A stretch of DNA of 53,460 bases from Sphingomonas sp. IW22 (GCF_041321155.1 NZ_JBGGWB010000010.1:1-53460); one strand, 5' to 3'. Counted from the first letter of the stretch, positions 1 through 8,265 are shown. Program-made: numbers and translations. The notes: generated by a model from the sequence alone, not told the origin.

Positions 1-2
1 TC

Positions 3-158
3 ATATTCTGGAACACCATGAAGCTCGGCGAGGTCGTCAATACCCGGGCCGCCAGCGGTACCCATATCGCGCCTGATCTACTCGCCCACGTCTCGCCGTT
101 GGGATGGGAACACATCAATCTAACCGGGGAATATCGCTGGCCCAAATCCTTAGCGTAG
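3..158 (+). CDS. tnpA: Tn3-family transposase, C-terminal fragment (cut by window edge)
   Basis: The reading frame from base 3 to the TAG at 156-158 gives the conserved C-terminal tail of Tn3-family DDE transposases, including KLGEVVNTR, LLAHVSPLGWEHINLTGEY and a final WPKSLA. The catalytic part lies outside the window. The transposase carries out replicative transposition of the flanking element. The last codons overlap the terminal inverted repeat, as is usual for this family. The right-hand copy reads proline where this one reads leucine in HINLTGEY; the leucine form matches what I know of the family. Confidence 0.9.
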   Translation: MFWNTMKLGEVVNTRAASGTHIAPDLLAHVSPLGWEHINLTGEYRWPKSLA

Positions 159-186
159 GATTCCGCCCCCTCCCGCAAACGCCCCC
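149..186 (-). repeat. 38-bp Tn3-family terminal inverted repeat (left copy)
   Basis: Read on the minus strand this begins GGGGGCGTTTGCGG and ends ACGCTAAG, exactly 38 bp. It is an exact inverted match to 53275-53312. The flanking pentamers (TGTGA after 186, TCGTA before 53275) do not match. The two inward ends therefore belong to two separate insertions, not to one transposon spanning the window. Confidence 0.92.
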
Positions 187-2686
187 TGTGATGCTGGCGA
201 TGCGCGATGTGGGGCCGGAGGGGTTCGGGAAGAAAAACCGGGGCTGGAACAGCACCGAGCTGTTGAAGGACTGGCGCGAGGCGTGGAGCGCGCACGTCAA
301 CGAGCGCATGGCCGAGCTGGGGCTTGAAGGGCGGATCGACCATCGCTCCTATGAGGCGCAGGGGATCGCGCTGGAGCCGCAGCACAAGATCGGCCCGGCA
401 GCATCGCGCAGACCGGAGCAGGGGCTTGAGGCCGAGCGGATCGAGGATCACGCGCGCATCGCCCGCGACAATGGCGAGAAGATCATCGCCAACCCGTCGA
501 TCGCGCTGGACGCGATCACCCGGCAGCAGGCGACGTTCACCACCCGCGACCTGGCCGTGTTCGCGTTCCGGCACAGCGACGGCAAGGAGCAGTTCGACCA
601 GGTGATGACCGCGGTGCGCGCCAGCCCCGAGCTGGTCGCGTTGGGGAAGGACGGACGCGACCAGGAGCGGTTCACGTCGCGCGACATGATCGCGGTGGAG
701 GCCCGGCTCGAGCGCAGCGCCGGCGCGCTGGCGGCGCGCGACGGTCACGGCATCGCCGATCGCCAGCGTGACGCCGCGATCGGCGCGGCCCAGGGCAGGG
801 GGCTCGTCTTGTCGGCCGAGCAGCGCGACGCCCTCGACCATATCACCGGCCGCAAGGGGCTGGCGTCGGTCGTCGGCTACGCCGGCAGCGGCAAATCCGC
901 GATGTTGGGCGTCGCGCGCGAGGCTTGGGAGCGGCAGGGCTACCAGGTGCGCGGTGCGGCCTTGTCGGGGATCGCGGCCGAGAACCTTGAGGGCGGGTCC
1001 GGCATCCAGTCCCGCACCCTCGCCAGCCTTGAGCACGCATGGGGGCAGGGGCGCGAGCAGCTAGGCCCGCGTGACGTGCTGGTGGTGGACGAGGCGGGCA
1101 TGATCGGCTCGCGCCAGATGGAGCGGGTGTTGAGCCAGGCGCGTGACGCCGGGGCCAAGGTCGTGATGATCGGCGACCCCGAGCAGTTACAGGCGATCGA
1201 GGCGGGCGCGGCGTTCCGCAGCGTCACCGAGCGGCACGGCGCGGCCGAGATCACCGAGATTCGCCGGCAGCGCGAGGATTGGCAGCGCGACGCCACCCGC
1301 GCGCTGGCGACCGGGCGCACCGGCGAGGCGATCCACGCCTATGACGGCAAGGGCATGGTCCACGCGGCCGACACGCGCGAGCAGGCGCGGGGCGAGCTGG
1401 TCGATGGCTGGGATCGGCAGCGCCAGGCCGAACCGGGCAAATCCCGCATCATCCTCACCCACACCAACGCCGAGGTCCGCGAGCTGAACGAGGAAGCGCG
1501 CGGCCGACTTCGCGCGACCGGCGACCTTGGCGACGACGTGACGTTCAGCGCCGACCGGGGGACGCGCGCGTTCGCGCGCGGCGACCGCCTGATGTTCCTG
1601 CGGAACGAGCGGTCGCTAGGGGTGAAGAACGGCACGCTTGGCACGATCGAGCAGGTATCGGCCGAGGGGATGAAGGTTCGGCTCGACAGCGGCGCGCGGG
1701 TCGCGTTCGACGCAAAGGACTATGCCGCGGTCGATCACGGCTACGCCGCCACTTTCCATAAGGCGCAGGGCGTGACCGTCGATCACGCCCACGTCCTCGC
1801 CACCCCCGGCATGGACCGCCACAGCGCCTATGTCGGCATGTCGCGGCATCGTGATGACGTGCAGCTCCATTACGGGCGCGACGACTTCGCCGACCAGCGT
1901 CAGCTCGTCCGCGCCCTGTCGCGTGATCGGGGCAAGGACATGGCGGGCGACTATGCGCGCCCGGAACAGGACCAGGCCCGCGCGTTCGCCGATCGGCGCG
2001 AGATCCGGTTCCCGGAACTCGCGCGTGAAATAGTGGCGAAGGTCCGCGACAAGGCGCGGGGCATGTTCGCGGGGTTCCGGCCGAAGCCGGCGACCGAGAA
2101 AGCGACGTCGCCGGAGCGTGTCGCGGCCGATCGGCCGCCGGCATCCTCGCAGGCCCGCGCGATCGAGCGCTATGGGCGCGCCGCAGCGGATATAGGCCGG
2201 ATGCGGGACAAGGGGTTGCCGGTGCTGGCGCACCAGGAACAGGCGCTGGCGAAGGCTGGCGACGCGCTCGACCAGGTGCGACCGCTTGGGAGCCGCGACC
2301 TTGCCAGCGCGATCGAGCGCGACCCCCGACTCGCGCGCGACGCGGCCGAGGGGAATACGGGCGGCGCGGTGAAGGCGATGGAGACGGAGCGCCAGGTCCG
2401 CATCGACCCGGAGAAGCGCGCGGACCGGTTCGTGGAGCAGTGGCAGGGCATGAAGGAGGCGCGCGCCAGCATGGAGCGTGCCGGCGACCGTGCGGGCGCT
2501 GATAAGTTGGGCAAGCGCATGGAGAACATGGCGGGCGGATTGCATCGCGATCCGCAGCTCGAATCCGTGTTGCGCGCCCGCGCGTCCGAGCTGGCGTTGC
2601 GCATGGAGCGGGGCCGGTCGATCGGGCAGGAGCTCGCGCAGTCGGTCGGACAAGGCCGCGACCGCGATCGTGGCATGAGCCGGTAA
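187..2686 (+). pseudogene. traA: Ti-type conjugative relaxase TraA, 5' end removed by Tn3-family insertion
   Basis: TraA nicks the transfer origin and unwinds plasmid DNA for conjugation. What remains is the end of the relaxase region (RIDHRSYEAQGI near 330-365) and the whole superfamily-1 helicase part. Walker A GYAGSGKS is coded near 877-897, Walker B VLVVDEAG near 1077-1100, and the late helicase motif GYAATFHKAQGVT near 1741-1775. The basic C-terminal tail runs to the stop at 2686. The N-terminal HUH/MobQ-type nicking domain is missing because the transposon joins at base 187. An open frame continues back into the transposon (possible start at 104), so a fusion protein could be made, but it could not nick oriT. 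DUF6118 follows 9 bases after the stop. Confidence 0.9.
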
Positions 2687-2695
2687 GGGGGACAG

Positions 2696-3400
2696 GTGAC
2701 GGACGAGGACGATAGCCAAGGAGCCGACGCAGCCGAGGCGTTCGAGGCGATGCGCGGCGAGCTTGCGCTGTTGCGCCGCGCCGTGGAGGGCTTGGCGGCC
2801 GAGCGCGGCGGACAAGACATACCCGATTATTCCGAGACGCTGGGGCGGATGCAGCAGGGCGTGGACACGGCGGGCGAGAACATCGCGCGCATCGGCCAGT
2901 TTCTGAAGGCCGCCCCGGCGCTGGCGATGACGCCCGAGCAAATGGCGCAGCGGATCGCGGCGGCGGGCAACGCCGCCCGGCGCGAGGACCAGGCCGCGCT
3001 CGCCAAGGCGGGCGAGGACAAGGCCCGCGTCATGGCCGAGCTTCGCGCCATCGCCGGGTCCGCATGGACACGCGCCGACCAGAGGAACCGGCAACTATGG
3101 TTCGCCCTGGGCGGGGCGGTGGCCGGCATCCTTGCATGGGCGATCGTGCCGGGCCTCGTCGCGCGCGAGATCGCGCCGGCGAGCTGGCAATGGCCCGAGC
3201 GCATGGCGGCGCGGACGCTCGACCTTCCCCGTTGGGAAGCGGGGCAGCGGATGATGCAGAGCGCCAGCCCGGCCGCGTTCCGCGCGATCGTCGGGGCCGA
3301 CAAGATCGTGACGGCCAACCGCGAGACGATCGACCGATGCAGAAAAGCGGCAGGCAAAGCAGACGAGGCGGTACGATGCACGATTAGGATCGCCCCATAG
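2696..3400 (+). CDS. DUF6118 family protein (traA-linked)
   Basis: A 234-residue protein of the family usually found directly after traA in sphingomonad plasmids; its role is unknown. The N-terminal half is charged and helical, probably coiled coil (repeated ALLRRAVEGLAAER-type heptads). One clear membrane helix lies near residues 133-156 (LWFALGGAVAGILAWAI). The conserved tail contains WEAGQRMMQSASP and VTANRETIDRC. The start is GTG at 2696, inside a GGGGACAG ribosome-site context just after the traA stop, so it was probably co-transcribed with traA. Decayed copies of its 3' end recur at 14.3-14.7, 18.54 and 20.7 kb. This is the only full-length copy. Confidence 0.8.
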   Translation: MTDEDDSQGADAAEAFEAMRGELALLRRAVEGLAAERGGQDIPDYSETLGRMQQGVDTAGENIARIGQFLKAAPALAMTPEQMAQRIAAAGNAARREDQAALAKAGEDKARVMAELRAIAGSAWTRADQRNRQLWFALGGAVAGILAWAIVPGLVAREIAPASWQWPERMAARTLDLPRWEAGQRMMQSASPAAFRAIVGADKIVTANRETIDRCRKAAGKADEAVRCTIRIAP

Positions 3401-3590
3401 TAACCGCGTGTCTATTCCGCTAAGTAATTGATAATTATACCATCCGACCATAGCCTAACCGTAGCAGCCTTGCGCGGACCTAATTGCGAGTCGGTGCATG
3501 GCTTCACGAATAGGCAATCAGTACTAAGTTCAGTTAACCGTAACCTAACGGTTTCAATGCGACATGTAGGTGCGCTGAAGGCGCACTGAG
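3401..3590 (+). other. AT-richer spacer before fliE with a small dyad
   Basis: This spacer is visibly more AT-rich than its surroundings and holds no gene. It contains repeats of AACCGTA and a perfect dyad at 3536-3553 (AACCGT, six-base loop, ACGGTT). A second hairpin, TGCGC/GCGCA, lies just before the fliE start. No sigma-54 GG-N10-GC element was found. Confidence 0.5.
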
Positions 3591-3596
3591 GTGAAT

Positions 3597-4049
3597 ATGA
3601 GCAGCATCTCCATCAACGATGTCATGGCCTTGCGGAACGCCGTACTCGACAAGAACGCGGCGCTTCGGAATGTAGCGAGCAACCCGAATTCTGACACCGT
3701 TTCTGGGGCTACGAGAGGAGCGGCTTTTGACGCAGCGATGAACACCGCGCTGGGAAAGGCGGATAGCCCGAATTCCGTCTCAGGAGTGAGCGGAGCGGCG
3801 GGCGTGTCGCAATCAGGACTCGCGGAGCCAGGCGGCTTCGCCACCACTTTTCAGACGCAGCTTCAAAAAATTAACGCGATCAATGCGCGCGCTGGTGCTT
3901 TGACGGTCGCCTACGAACGAGGAGAGGAAACCGACATTGCGAAGGTCATGCTAGCGCGGCAGGAGTCCTCAATCGCCTTCGAGGCGACGTTACAAGTTCG
4001 CAATAAAGTGCTTTCGGCCTACAAGGACATCATGAGTATGCCGGTCTAG
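3597..4049 (+). CDS. fliE: Flagellar hook-basal body protein FliE (isolated)
   Basis: FliE joins the MS ring to the proximal rod of the flagellar basal body. The C-terminal ~65 residues match the FliE core (QLQKINAINARAG, EETDIAKVMLARQESSIAFE, LQVRNKVLSAYKDIM). The N-terminal ~80 residues are a low-complexity Ser/Gly/Ala/Asn stretch, longer than in typical FliE of about 100 residues. ATG at 3597 has TGAGG upstream; GTG at 3591 is the alternative start. No other flagellar gene is present: the neighbours are DUF6118 and an mnmE fragment. The frame is intact, so it may be expressed, but its context is that of a chromosomal scrap or a plasmid-borne orphan. Confidence 0.85.
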   Translation: MSSISINDVMALRNAVLDKNAALRNVASNPNSDTVSGATRGAAFDAAMNTALGKADSPNSVSGVSGAAGVSQSGLAEPGGFATTFQTQLQKINAINARAGALTVAYERGEETDIAKVMLARQESSIAFEATLQVRNKVLSAYKDIMSMPV

Positions 4050-4052
4050 CGC

Positions 4053-4378
4053 AATCTGCCGAAAGCACATCCCTGGATCGGTAATCCGGTGCTGCGAATT
4101 GCCGGCACGACGCGCGATCGGATCGAGGCGCCGGTCGAGCGGGGCGGGCTGGCATGGGTCTTCACAGACACCGCGGGGCGCACCGACACGAGCGATCCGA
4201 TTGAAGCCATCGGGGTGGAGCGTGCGCGCGAGAGCATGGCAGCCGCCGACCTGGTGCTATGGCTGGGGGATGATCCGCCCCCAGCTTCCGGCATGATCGC
4301 CGTCCATGCACGGGCGGACGACCCGGACCGCACGCACGTGCCAAAAACGTTCACGCGACAGTCTCTGCCGGCAATCCG
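4053..4378 (+). pseudogene. mnmE: mnmE (trmE) fragment, part of the G domain
   Basis: MnmE is the tRNA wobble-uridine modification GTPase. Only a middle slice survives. It has the switch-I element AGTTRD, the DTAGR G3 motif, and the following IGVERARESMAAADLVLWLGDD segment. The P-loop (G1), the N-terminal tetrahydrofolate-binding domain and the C-terminal Cys motif are absent. A GTG at 4089 could open a 97-residue frame, but this is not a functional gene. It follows fliE with no gap and ends at the stop of the convergent NTF2-like gene. It is evidence that chromosomal DNA was captured by the mobile region. Confidence 0.85.
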
Positions 4379-4849
4379 TTAGGTGCCCTTCAGTTTCCGA
4401 GCGCTGTTGTGCATGGACACGATCTTCCATCGTCCGTTCATCTTCTTAAGCACGCTTGTGGCGACGCCGAGTCGTTCGACGGCCTCACCGGTTTTTGGCT
4501 CGATCCGGTAACGGTAGGTCTCGGTCGCAAGGGCAACCGACCCTTCGAAGCGGACGTCAACCTTGTAGTCGGAGAAGCGGAACGATTTGAACTGCTTCAG
4601 CTCGGGACCGAGATGATGAGCCAGGTAGGTGGCGTAGCTGCCCTCAGATGCTCCTGTCTCGAAAACCCGCGCGTCGGTCGTGAACAGTTGCTCGGTTCCA
4701 GCAGCGTCAAGCTTTTCGATCGCGTCCTTATACTGTGACAGCGCCGCCGCCACGGCACGTGTGTCAGTGGTGCGGGCGTCTGACTGCGCCCACGCTGCGG
4801 CAGGAAGAGCGATCGACACCGCTATAATCATCTTCACGCAGGTGCTCAT
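4379..4849 (-). CDS. Secreted NTF2-like (SnoaL/DUF4440-type) protein
   Basis: A 156-residue protein with a Sec signal peptide (residues 1-22, ending AAAWAQ) followed by a single NTF2-like/SnoaL fold. Visible features are ALSQYKDAIEKLDAAGTEQLF, a central YKVDVRFEGSVALATETYRY and a terminal KKMNGRWKIVSMHNS, typical of DUF4440-type proteins. It is expected in the periplasm. The ligand or activity is unknown, and many such proteins sit in metal-resistance islands without assigned function. A broken DUF2231 gene lies upstream on the same strand. I see no ECF-type promoter in the 77 bases between them. Confidence 0.7.
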   Translation of the reverse strand: MSTCVKMIIAVSIALPAAAWAQSDARTTDTRAVAAALSQYKDAIEKLDAAGTEQLFTTDARVFETGASEGSYATYLAHHLGPELKQFKSFRFSDYKVDVRFEGSVALATETYRYRIEPKTGEAVERLGVATSVLKKMNGRWKIVSMHNSARKLKGT

Positions 4850-4926
4850 TTATCATCTCCCAAAACAAAATTAGCCGACCTTAGGATATCTCCATTTGAC
4901 GCATCAATATGGAGCAGCGGCTGACG

Positions 4927-5266
4927 TCAGAACGCGAGATGGTCGAGGCCGCCATGCATGAAAGAACCCCCTAGCCAACCCTGGACGGCGATGGCGATGA
5001 TCGCGCCTACCGAGCCGACGACCAGCATGACGCGTGCCGTATCTCGGTAAAGGCTTGCGCCGCCAAAGCCCGAGTAGCTCCACTGCGAACGCACCGATGA
5101 TCAAGGCGATCGGAAAGTGAATCACCACCGTGTGCAGGCAACCGAGCCAGCTTGCTAAGCGCTGTCCGAAGGTCTTGTTTTTGGTTGCGGCCTCATCGTG
5201 CCCACGACCCATCACCATGCCGAGCGCCAGTGCCGCCGCCAGCAAAGTCAGCTTCGAAGTCCGCAT
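4927..5266 (-). pseudogene. DUF2231-type membrane protein, frameshifted and internally deleted
   Basis: The first ~60 residues (KTFGQRLASWLGCLHTVVIHFPIALIIGAF, split here only by reading) match the intact gene at 26601-27326. After LLGLWRR the frame shifts. A second frame then reads YRDTARVMLVVGSVGAI and jumps to the family terminus GWLGGSFMHGGLDHLAF, so the middle transmembrane part is deleted. The stop is at 4927-4929. An ECF-type promoter with a shortened 14-base spacer still lies upstream (5303-5328). It is a relic of a second copy of a copper-regulon membrane gene. Confidence 0.85.
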
Positions 5267-5302
5267 GATTCAGCGCTTCCCGCAAATTTGCTTACTTTGG
5301 TC

Positions 5303-5328
5303 AATACGTAGCGGCGGACGTTCCCCTC
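5303..5328 (-). promoter_or_regulatory. ECF-type promoter, variant spacer (site E)
   Basis: The minus strand reads GAGGGG, 14 bases, CGTATT, ahead of the broken DUF2231 gene. All other copies of this motif in the window have 15 bases, so this one has probably lost a base along with the decay of its gene. Confidence 0.6.
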
Positions 5329-5478
5329 ACGGCTCATCGTGCCACCAAGCGTCTGCACCGTTGCAAAATCGGTACGTTCAGCCCGAGCGAAGTAACGGTC
5401 CACTTAACGGAACGGCTCGACGCTGGCCGACCGGCGGCTTAGGTCTCGCTTTAACGAAGGGGGCATCGCAACGACAAC

Positions 5479-6792
5479 ATGGCCGCGCAACTTGATCAAA
5501 TAACTACCAAAGAGGATCACGACGGCCTTGTGCGTCGGCTCATTACCCGTTGGCGTGACGATCCGGGCGCGACCTATCGAAGCTGGTTCCTGTGGGACGA
5601 GCGGCTGAAGAATTTTCGTTCGATCCGGCGCGGTATCACCCAGGTCGTCGGCGAGATCGAGCGCGGTTCGTTTGGCGTCGCCTATCGCGGATCGTCGCTC
5701 GAAACCGTCGTCCATTCCGTTGCCGAACAGCGCCAAATCTTCAAAGGTGCGGACCATGCGTTCCTCTGGAAACCGAAGCTGCGCATCCCCGACATATACG
5801 AGAGCCCCGAGAACCAGCGCGCGTTCGGCCGCCTGCTAGACGCCTGTTCGTGTTGCGACACGGCCGAGGAGATCATCGGCCATATCCACGCGATCGACCG
5901 CCTGAAGATCAAGGGGCTTGGGCCTGCTGTCGCCAACCTCCTCTACTTCCTTCACCCGACGCTGGTGCCGCCCTTCAACACCGCGATCGTCAAGGGTTAC
6001 AACGCGCTGACGGGGGCGAACGTGAAGCTTGGGAGCTGGGAGCATTTCCTAGCGATGCGAACCGGCATCCTCGACCTCAACGACCGCTTCCGCGACCTTT
6101 TATCGAACGACTTGGGCGCGATCGGCGGCTTGCTGTTCGACATCGGCTCCGATCGCTACCCGGCCCCGCCGCTCGACGTGAGCGGCGCGGCTCTGGCGAG
6201 CTGGGGGCAGCGGCTCGAGGCGGCGCGCGAAGAGGCGCGCACGCTTAGCAAGGCCGCGCAGCGTGAAGGCGAGAACGAGCGCACCCATACCGAAATTCAG
6301 GCATGGCTTCGCGATCTAGGCTTGGCACTCGGCTATGACGTATGGATCGCCGCAAACGATCGCAGCCGAGCCTTCAACGGATCGCCCTTGGGCGCAGGGT
6401 GCCTTGAGCGCTTGCCCGAGACGATCGCGAGGTCGAAGGGCGCTGATTCCATCCGGCTGATCGACGTGCTGTGGCTTGAAAAGGCCGGCGATCACGTCGC
6501 CGCAGCGTTCGAGGTGGAGCATTCGACGTCGATCTATTCGGGCATCGTCAGGATGCTCGACCTGGCCTTGAGCGGTAGCGACCTTCACGCGACCGCGGGA
6601 CTGTTCCTCGTCGCGCCCGACGCGCGCGAGGCGGACGTTCGTGCGCAATTGCAGCGGCCCGCGTTCAGCCGCGTCGCCGACCTCGACATATCCTACCTCC
6701 CTTACGGCGAGCTGGAGAGGAACCGCGAGGCCATCGCGCGGTTCGGATCGGGGCTGAAGGCGATCAAGGCCGTATCCAGCAAGCTCGCCTGA
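5479..6792 (+). CDS. Putative nuclease: helix-hairpin-helix plus PD-(D/E)XK-like domain
   Basis: A 437-residue soluble protein that I do not recognise by name. Residues ~143-165 (LKIKGLGPAVANLLYFLHP) look like a helix-hairpin-helix DNA-binding element. The C-terminal ~170 residues start with ERTHTEIQAWLRDLGLALGYDVWIA. They contain an aspartate (IRLIDVLWLE, near residue 329) followed by AAFEVEHSTSI near 343-353, the D...ExE layout of restriction-endonuclease-like folds. Related C-terminal domains are often annotated as type II restriction endonucleases. No methyltransferase is adjacent. The start ATG at 5479 follows a weak ribosome site. It could be a defence nuclease or an accessory protein of unknown role. 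Confidence 0.55.
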   Translation: MAAQLDQITTKEDHDGLVRRLITRWRDDPGATYRSWFLWDERLKNFRSIRRGITQVVGEIERGSFGVAYRGSSLETVVHSVAEQRQIFKGADHAFLWKPKLRIPDIYESPENQRAFGRLLDACSCCDTAEEIIGHIHAIDRLKIKGLGPAVANLLYFLHPTLVPPFNTAIVKGYNALTGANVKLGSWEHFLAMRTGILDLNDRFRDLLSNDLGAIGGLLFDIGSDRYPAPPLDVSGAALASWGQRLEAAREEARTLSKAAQREGENERTHTEIQAWLRDLGLALGYDVWIAANDRSRAFNGSPLGAGCLERLPETIARSKGADSIRLIDVLWLEKAGDHVAAAFEVEHSTSIYSGIVRMLDLALSGSDLHATAGLFLVAPDAREADVRAQLQRPAFSRVADLDISYLPYGELERNREAIARFGSGLKAIKAVSSKLA

Positions 6793-6796
6793 CACG

Positions 6797-6820
6797 CCCC
6801 GCGCGAGGGCTGGCGCGGGG
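6797..6820. terminator. GC hairpin after the nuclease-like gene
   Basis: CCCCGCGC (6797-6804) pairs with GCGCGGGG (6813-6820) across an 8-base loop, starting a few bases after the stop at 6792. There is no U-tract. It overlaps the ECF-type motif at 6805-6831, so one of the two readings may be coincidental. Confidence 0.4.
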
Positions 6821-6831
6821 AGCCACGTATC
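6805..6831 (+). promoter_or_regulatory. ECF-type promoter upstream of DUF4396 gene (site Q)
   Basis: GAGGGC, 15 bases, CGTATC. The -10 ends 25 bases before the ATG. Immediately downstream CCTCTA/TAGAGG (6831-6836 with 6842-6847) forms a small hairpin that would cover the GAGGAG ribosome site. Confidence 0.6.
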
Positions 6832-6856
6832 CTCTAGCATGTAGAGGAGAGCTGCC

Positions 6857-7741
6857 ATGACGATGCCTTCCCCGGCCCCCTGGCTCGACGCCGTGTTGAT
6901 CGGATGGTTCGTGCTGACCGCGATATCGGTCGCTTACGTCGCGTGGGATGCCTTCACCCGCAACCCCGAGTTGCGGGTGATGAAATGGGGGTGGCTGCTG
7001 GTCACGCTCTACGGCGGCCCGATCATGGCCGCGGCCTATGTCCTGTCCTGCCAGGAACCGGCGAACGAGCGGCACGAGGACTTCGTTCGGCCGCTCTGGA
7101 AGCAGGCGTTCGGGTCGGCCATTCATTGCATGGCGGGTGACGCGACCGGCGTCATCGCCGCGGCCGCGATCACCACGGCACTCGGCCTGCCGATGTGGCA
7201 GGACGTGATTGCGGAATATGTGTTCGGCTTCGCGTTCGGGCTGCTGATTTTCCAGGCGCTGTTCATGCGCGACATGGCGGGCGGTTCCTATTGGGGGGCG
7301 CTTCGCATGTCGTTCATCCCCGAATGGCTTTCGATGAATGCCGTTATGGCCGGCATGATCCCGACGATGGTGGTGTTGATGAGCCGGGACATGGCTGCGA
7401 TGCACGCCAACTCGCTTCGCTTTTGGGGCGTCATGTCGCTTGCGACGCTTGTCGGCTTCGCCGTTGCCTACCCTATCAACCTTTGGCTTGTCGGCGTCCG
7501 GTTGAAGCACGGCATGGGCACGGTGCGCGTACTCGGGCATGGCGGGCACGAGGTCGCCGCGGACCGGCAATCGGCTACGCCGATGCCGGACATGAAGCAC
7601 GATGCGATGGCAGGGATGAGCGGCATGGGGACGGGCCCGCGCGTGACCGGACCGCAGATCGTCGCGATGACGGCGCTGACGCTCCTAATGCTTGGCGCGG
7701 GCATCATAGTTGCAACGCTGTTCGGCCGATGGGCGATGTAG
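6857..7741 (+). CDS. DUF4396 membrane protein with Met/His-rich loop
   Basis: A 294-residue inner-membrane protein of the DUF4396 family, repeatedly found in copper-resistance clusters; its biochemical role is unknown. There are about seven hydrophobic helices. An early pair flanks the cytoplasmic AWDAFTRNPELRVMKWGW segment, followed by the conserved AIHCMAGDATGVI motif and GGSYWGALRMSFIPEWLSMN. Between the penultimate and last helices (residues ~225-260) is a likely metal-binding stretch (HGGHE, MPDMKHDAMAGMSGMG). ATG at 6857 has GAGGAGAG upstream. The ECF-type promoter suggests that it belongs to the copper regulon. Confidence 0.8.
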   Translation: MTMPSPAPWLDAVLIGWFVLTAISVAYVAWDAFTRNPELRVMKWGWLLVTLYGGPIMAAAYVLSCQEPANERHEDFVRPLWKQAFGSAIHCMAGDATGVIAAAAITTALGLPMWQDVIAEYVFGFAFGLLIFQALFMRDMAGGSYWGALRMSFIPEWLSMNAVMAGMIPTMVVLMSRDMAAMHANSLRFWGVMSLATLVGFAVAYPINLWLVGVRLKHGMGTVRVLGHGGHEVAADRQSATPMPDMKHDAMAGMSGMGTGPRVTGPQIVAMTALTLLMLGAGIIVATLFGRWAM

Positions 7742-7769
7742 CATCGCCTCGATCGACGGAGATCGCGAC

Positions 7770-7796
7770 AAGGGGTGATTCCGCGGCGCGCGTATC
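7770..7796 (+). promoter_or_regulatory. ECF-type promoter upstream of broken copper-storage gene (site G)
   Basis: AAGGGG, 15 bases, CGTATC, ending 34 bases before the ATG at 7831. It differs from the GAGGGG consensus at the first base only. Confidence 0.65.
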
Positions 7797-7830
7797 AGGG
7801 GCAGGCGGGGACTCACACGGAGGTAGAGAG

Positions 7831-7935
7831 ATGCACCAGATCAACCCCGACATGAAGGCGTGCATGGACGCCCTGCCACGAATGCCATGTGCCCTGCCTT
7901 CACATGGCGATGAACCATTGCCTTAAATGGGTGGC
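7831..7935 (+). pseudogene. Cys-rich four-helix copper-storage protein, frameshifted N-terminal remnant
   Basis: The start MHQINPDMKACMDA matches the intact gene at 18161 almost residue for residue. One extra C in GACGCCCTGCC (against GACGCCTGCC in the intact copy) shifts the frame. Correcting it restores the CHECH, CLHMAMNHC pattern. The similarity then stops near 7935 and the sequence continues into a sigma-factor remnant. An ECF-type promoter is retained upstream, and AGGTAGAGAG precedes the ATG. Confidence 0.85.
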
Positions 7936-8221
7936 CAGCACGCCGTGCGGCAATTTGTCATTGGCGGTGCCAATTGGCAGGGAGGCCGAGGCTGTCCCGG
8001 GAGACCGAAACGCGATTGAAGACGCCGTAGCCAATCGACAGGAACTGGACCGGGCGACACGTGCCATCGCCGTGTTGCCAACGACCTTGAAGGAATCGCT
8101 GGTCCTCCGGACTATCGAGGGCATCAGCCAAGTCGAAACCGCACTGATACTCGACATAAGCGAGAAGGCGGCCGAAACGCGTCTCTATCGCGCCCGCCAA
8201 CGGGCAGCATCGCTGTCGTAA
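7936..8221 (+). pseudogene. ECF sigma factor, region 4 remnant fused behind copper-storage head
   Basis: The frame open from GTG 7889 to 8221 carries a sigma-70 region 4 (RAIAVLPTTLKESLVLRTIEG, ISQVETALILDISEKAAETRL, read as two adjacent blocks). It is clearly paralogous to the C-terminus of the intact ECF sigma at 31828-32400 (LPATLKETLLLRTVEGLSQ, ISGKAVETRLRRARERL). Region 2, needed for core and -10 recognition, is gone. If the single-base insertion upstream were corrected, the copper-storage N-terminus would be in frame with this region 4. The chimera probably arose by deletion between a copper-storage gene and a second sigma locus. Confidence 0.8.
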
Positions 8222-8265
8222 CAGCTTGGCCCCACCCTGTTCGGCAAAAAAGAAGGCACGAGTTT

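Larger units (their letters stand above)
1..186 (+). mobile_element. Inner end of a left-flanking Tn3-family transposon
   Basis: This is the right-hand terminus of an element that extends beyond the window. It holds the last 51 codons of a Tn3-type transposase, and the gene stop lies inside the 38-bp terminal inverted repeat. The same 186 bases recur in reverse complement at 53275-53460, with one difference: T at 121 against the equivalent of C at 53340. It interrupts traA directly at 187. The Tn3-family call rests on the repeat length and ends (GGGGG outer end, CTAAG inner end) and on the HINLTGEY-type C-terminus. Confidence 0.9.

Noticed and set aside
3401..3590. Sigma-54 or flagellar promoter for fliE
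   Set aside because: No GG-N10-GC spacing; the nearest candidates have 8 or 12 bases between the dinucleotides.
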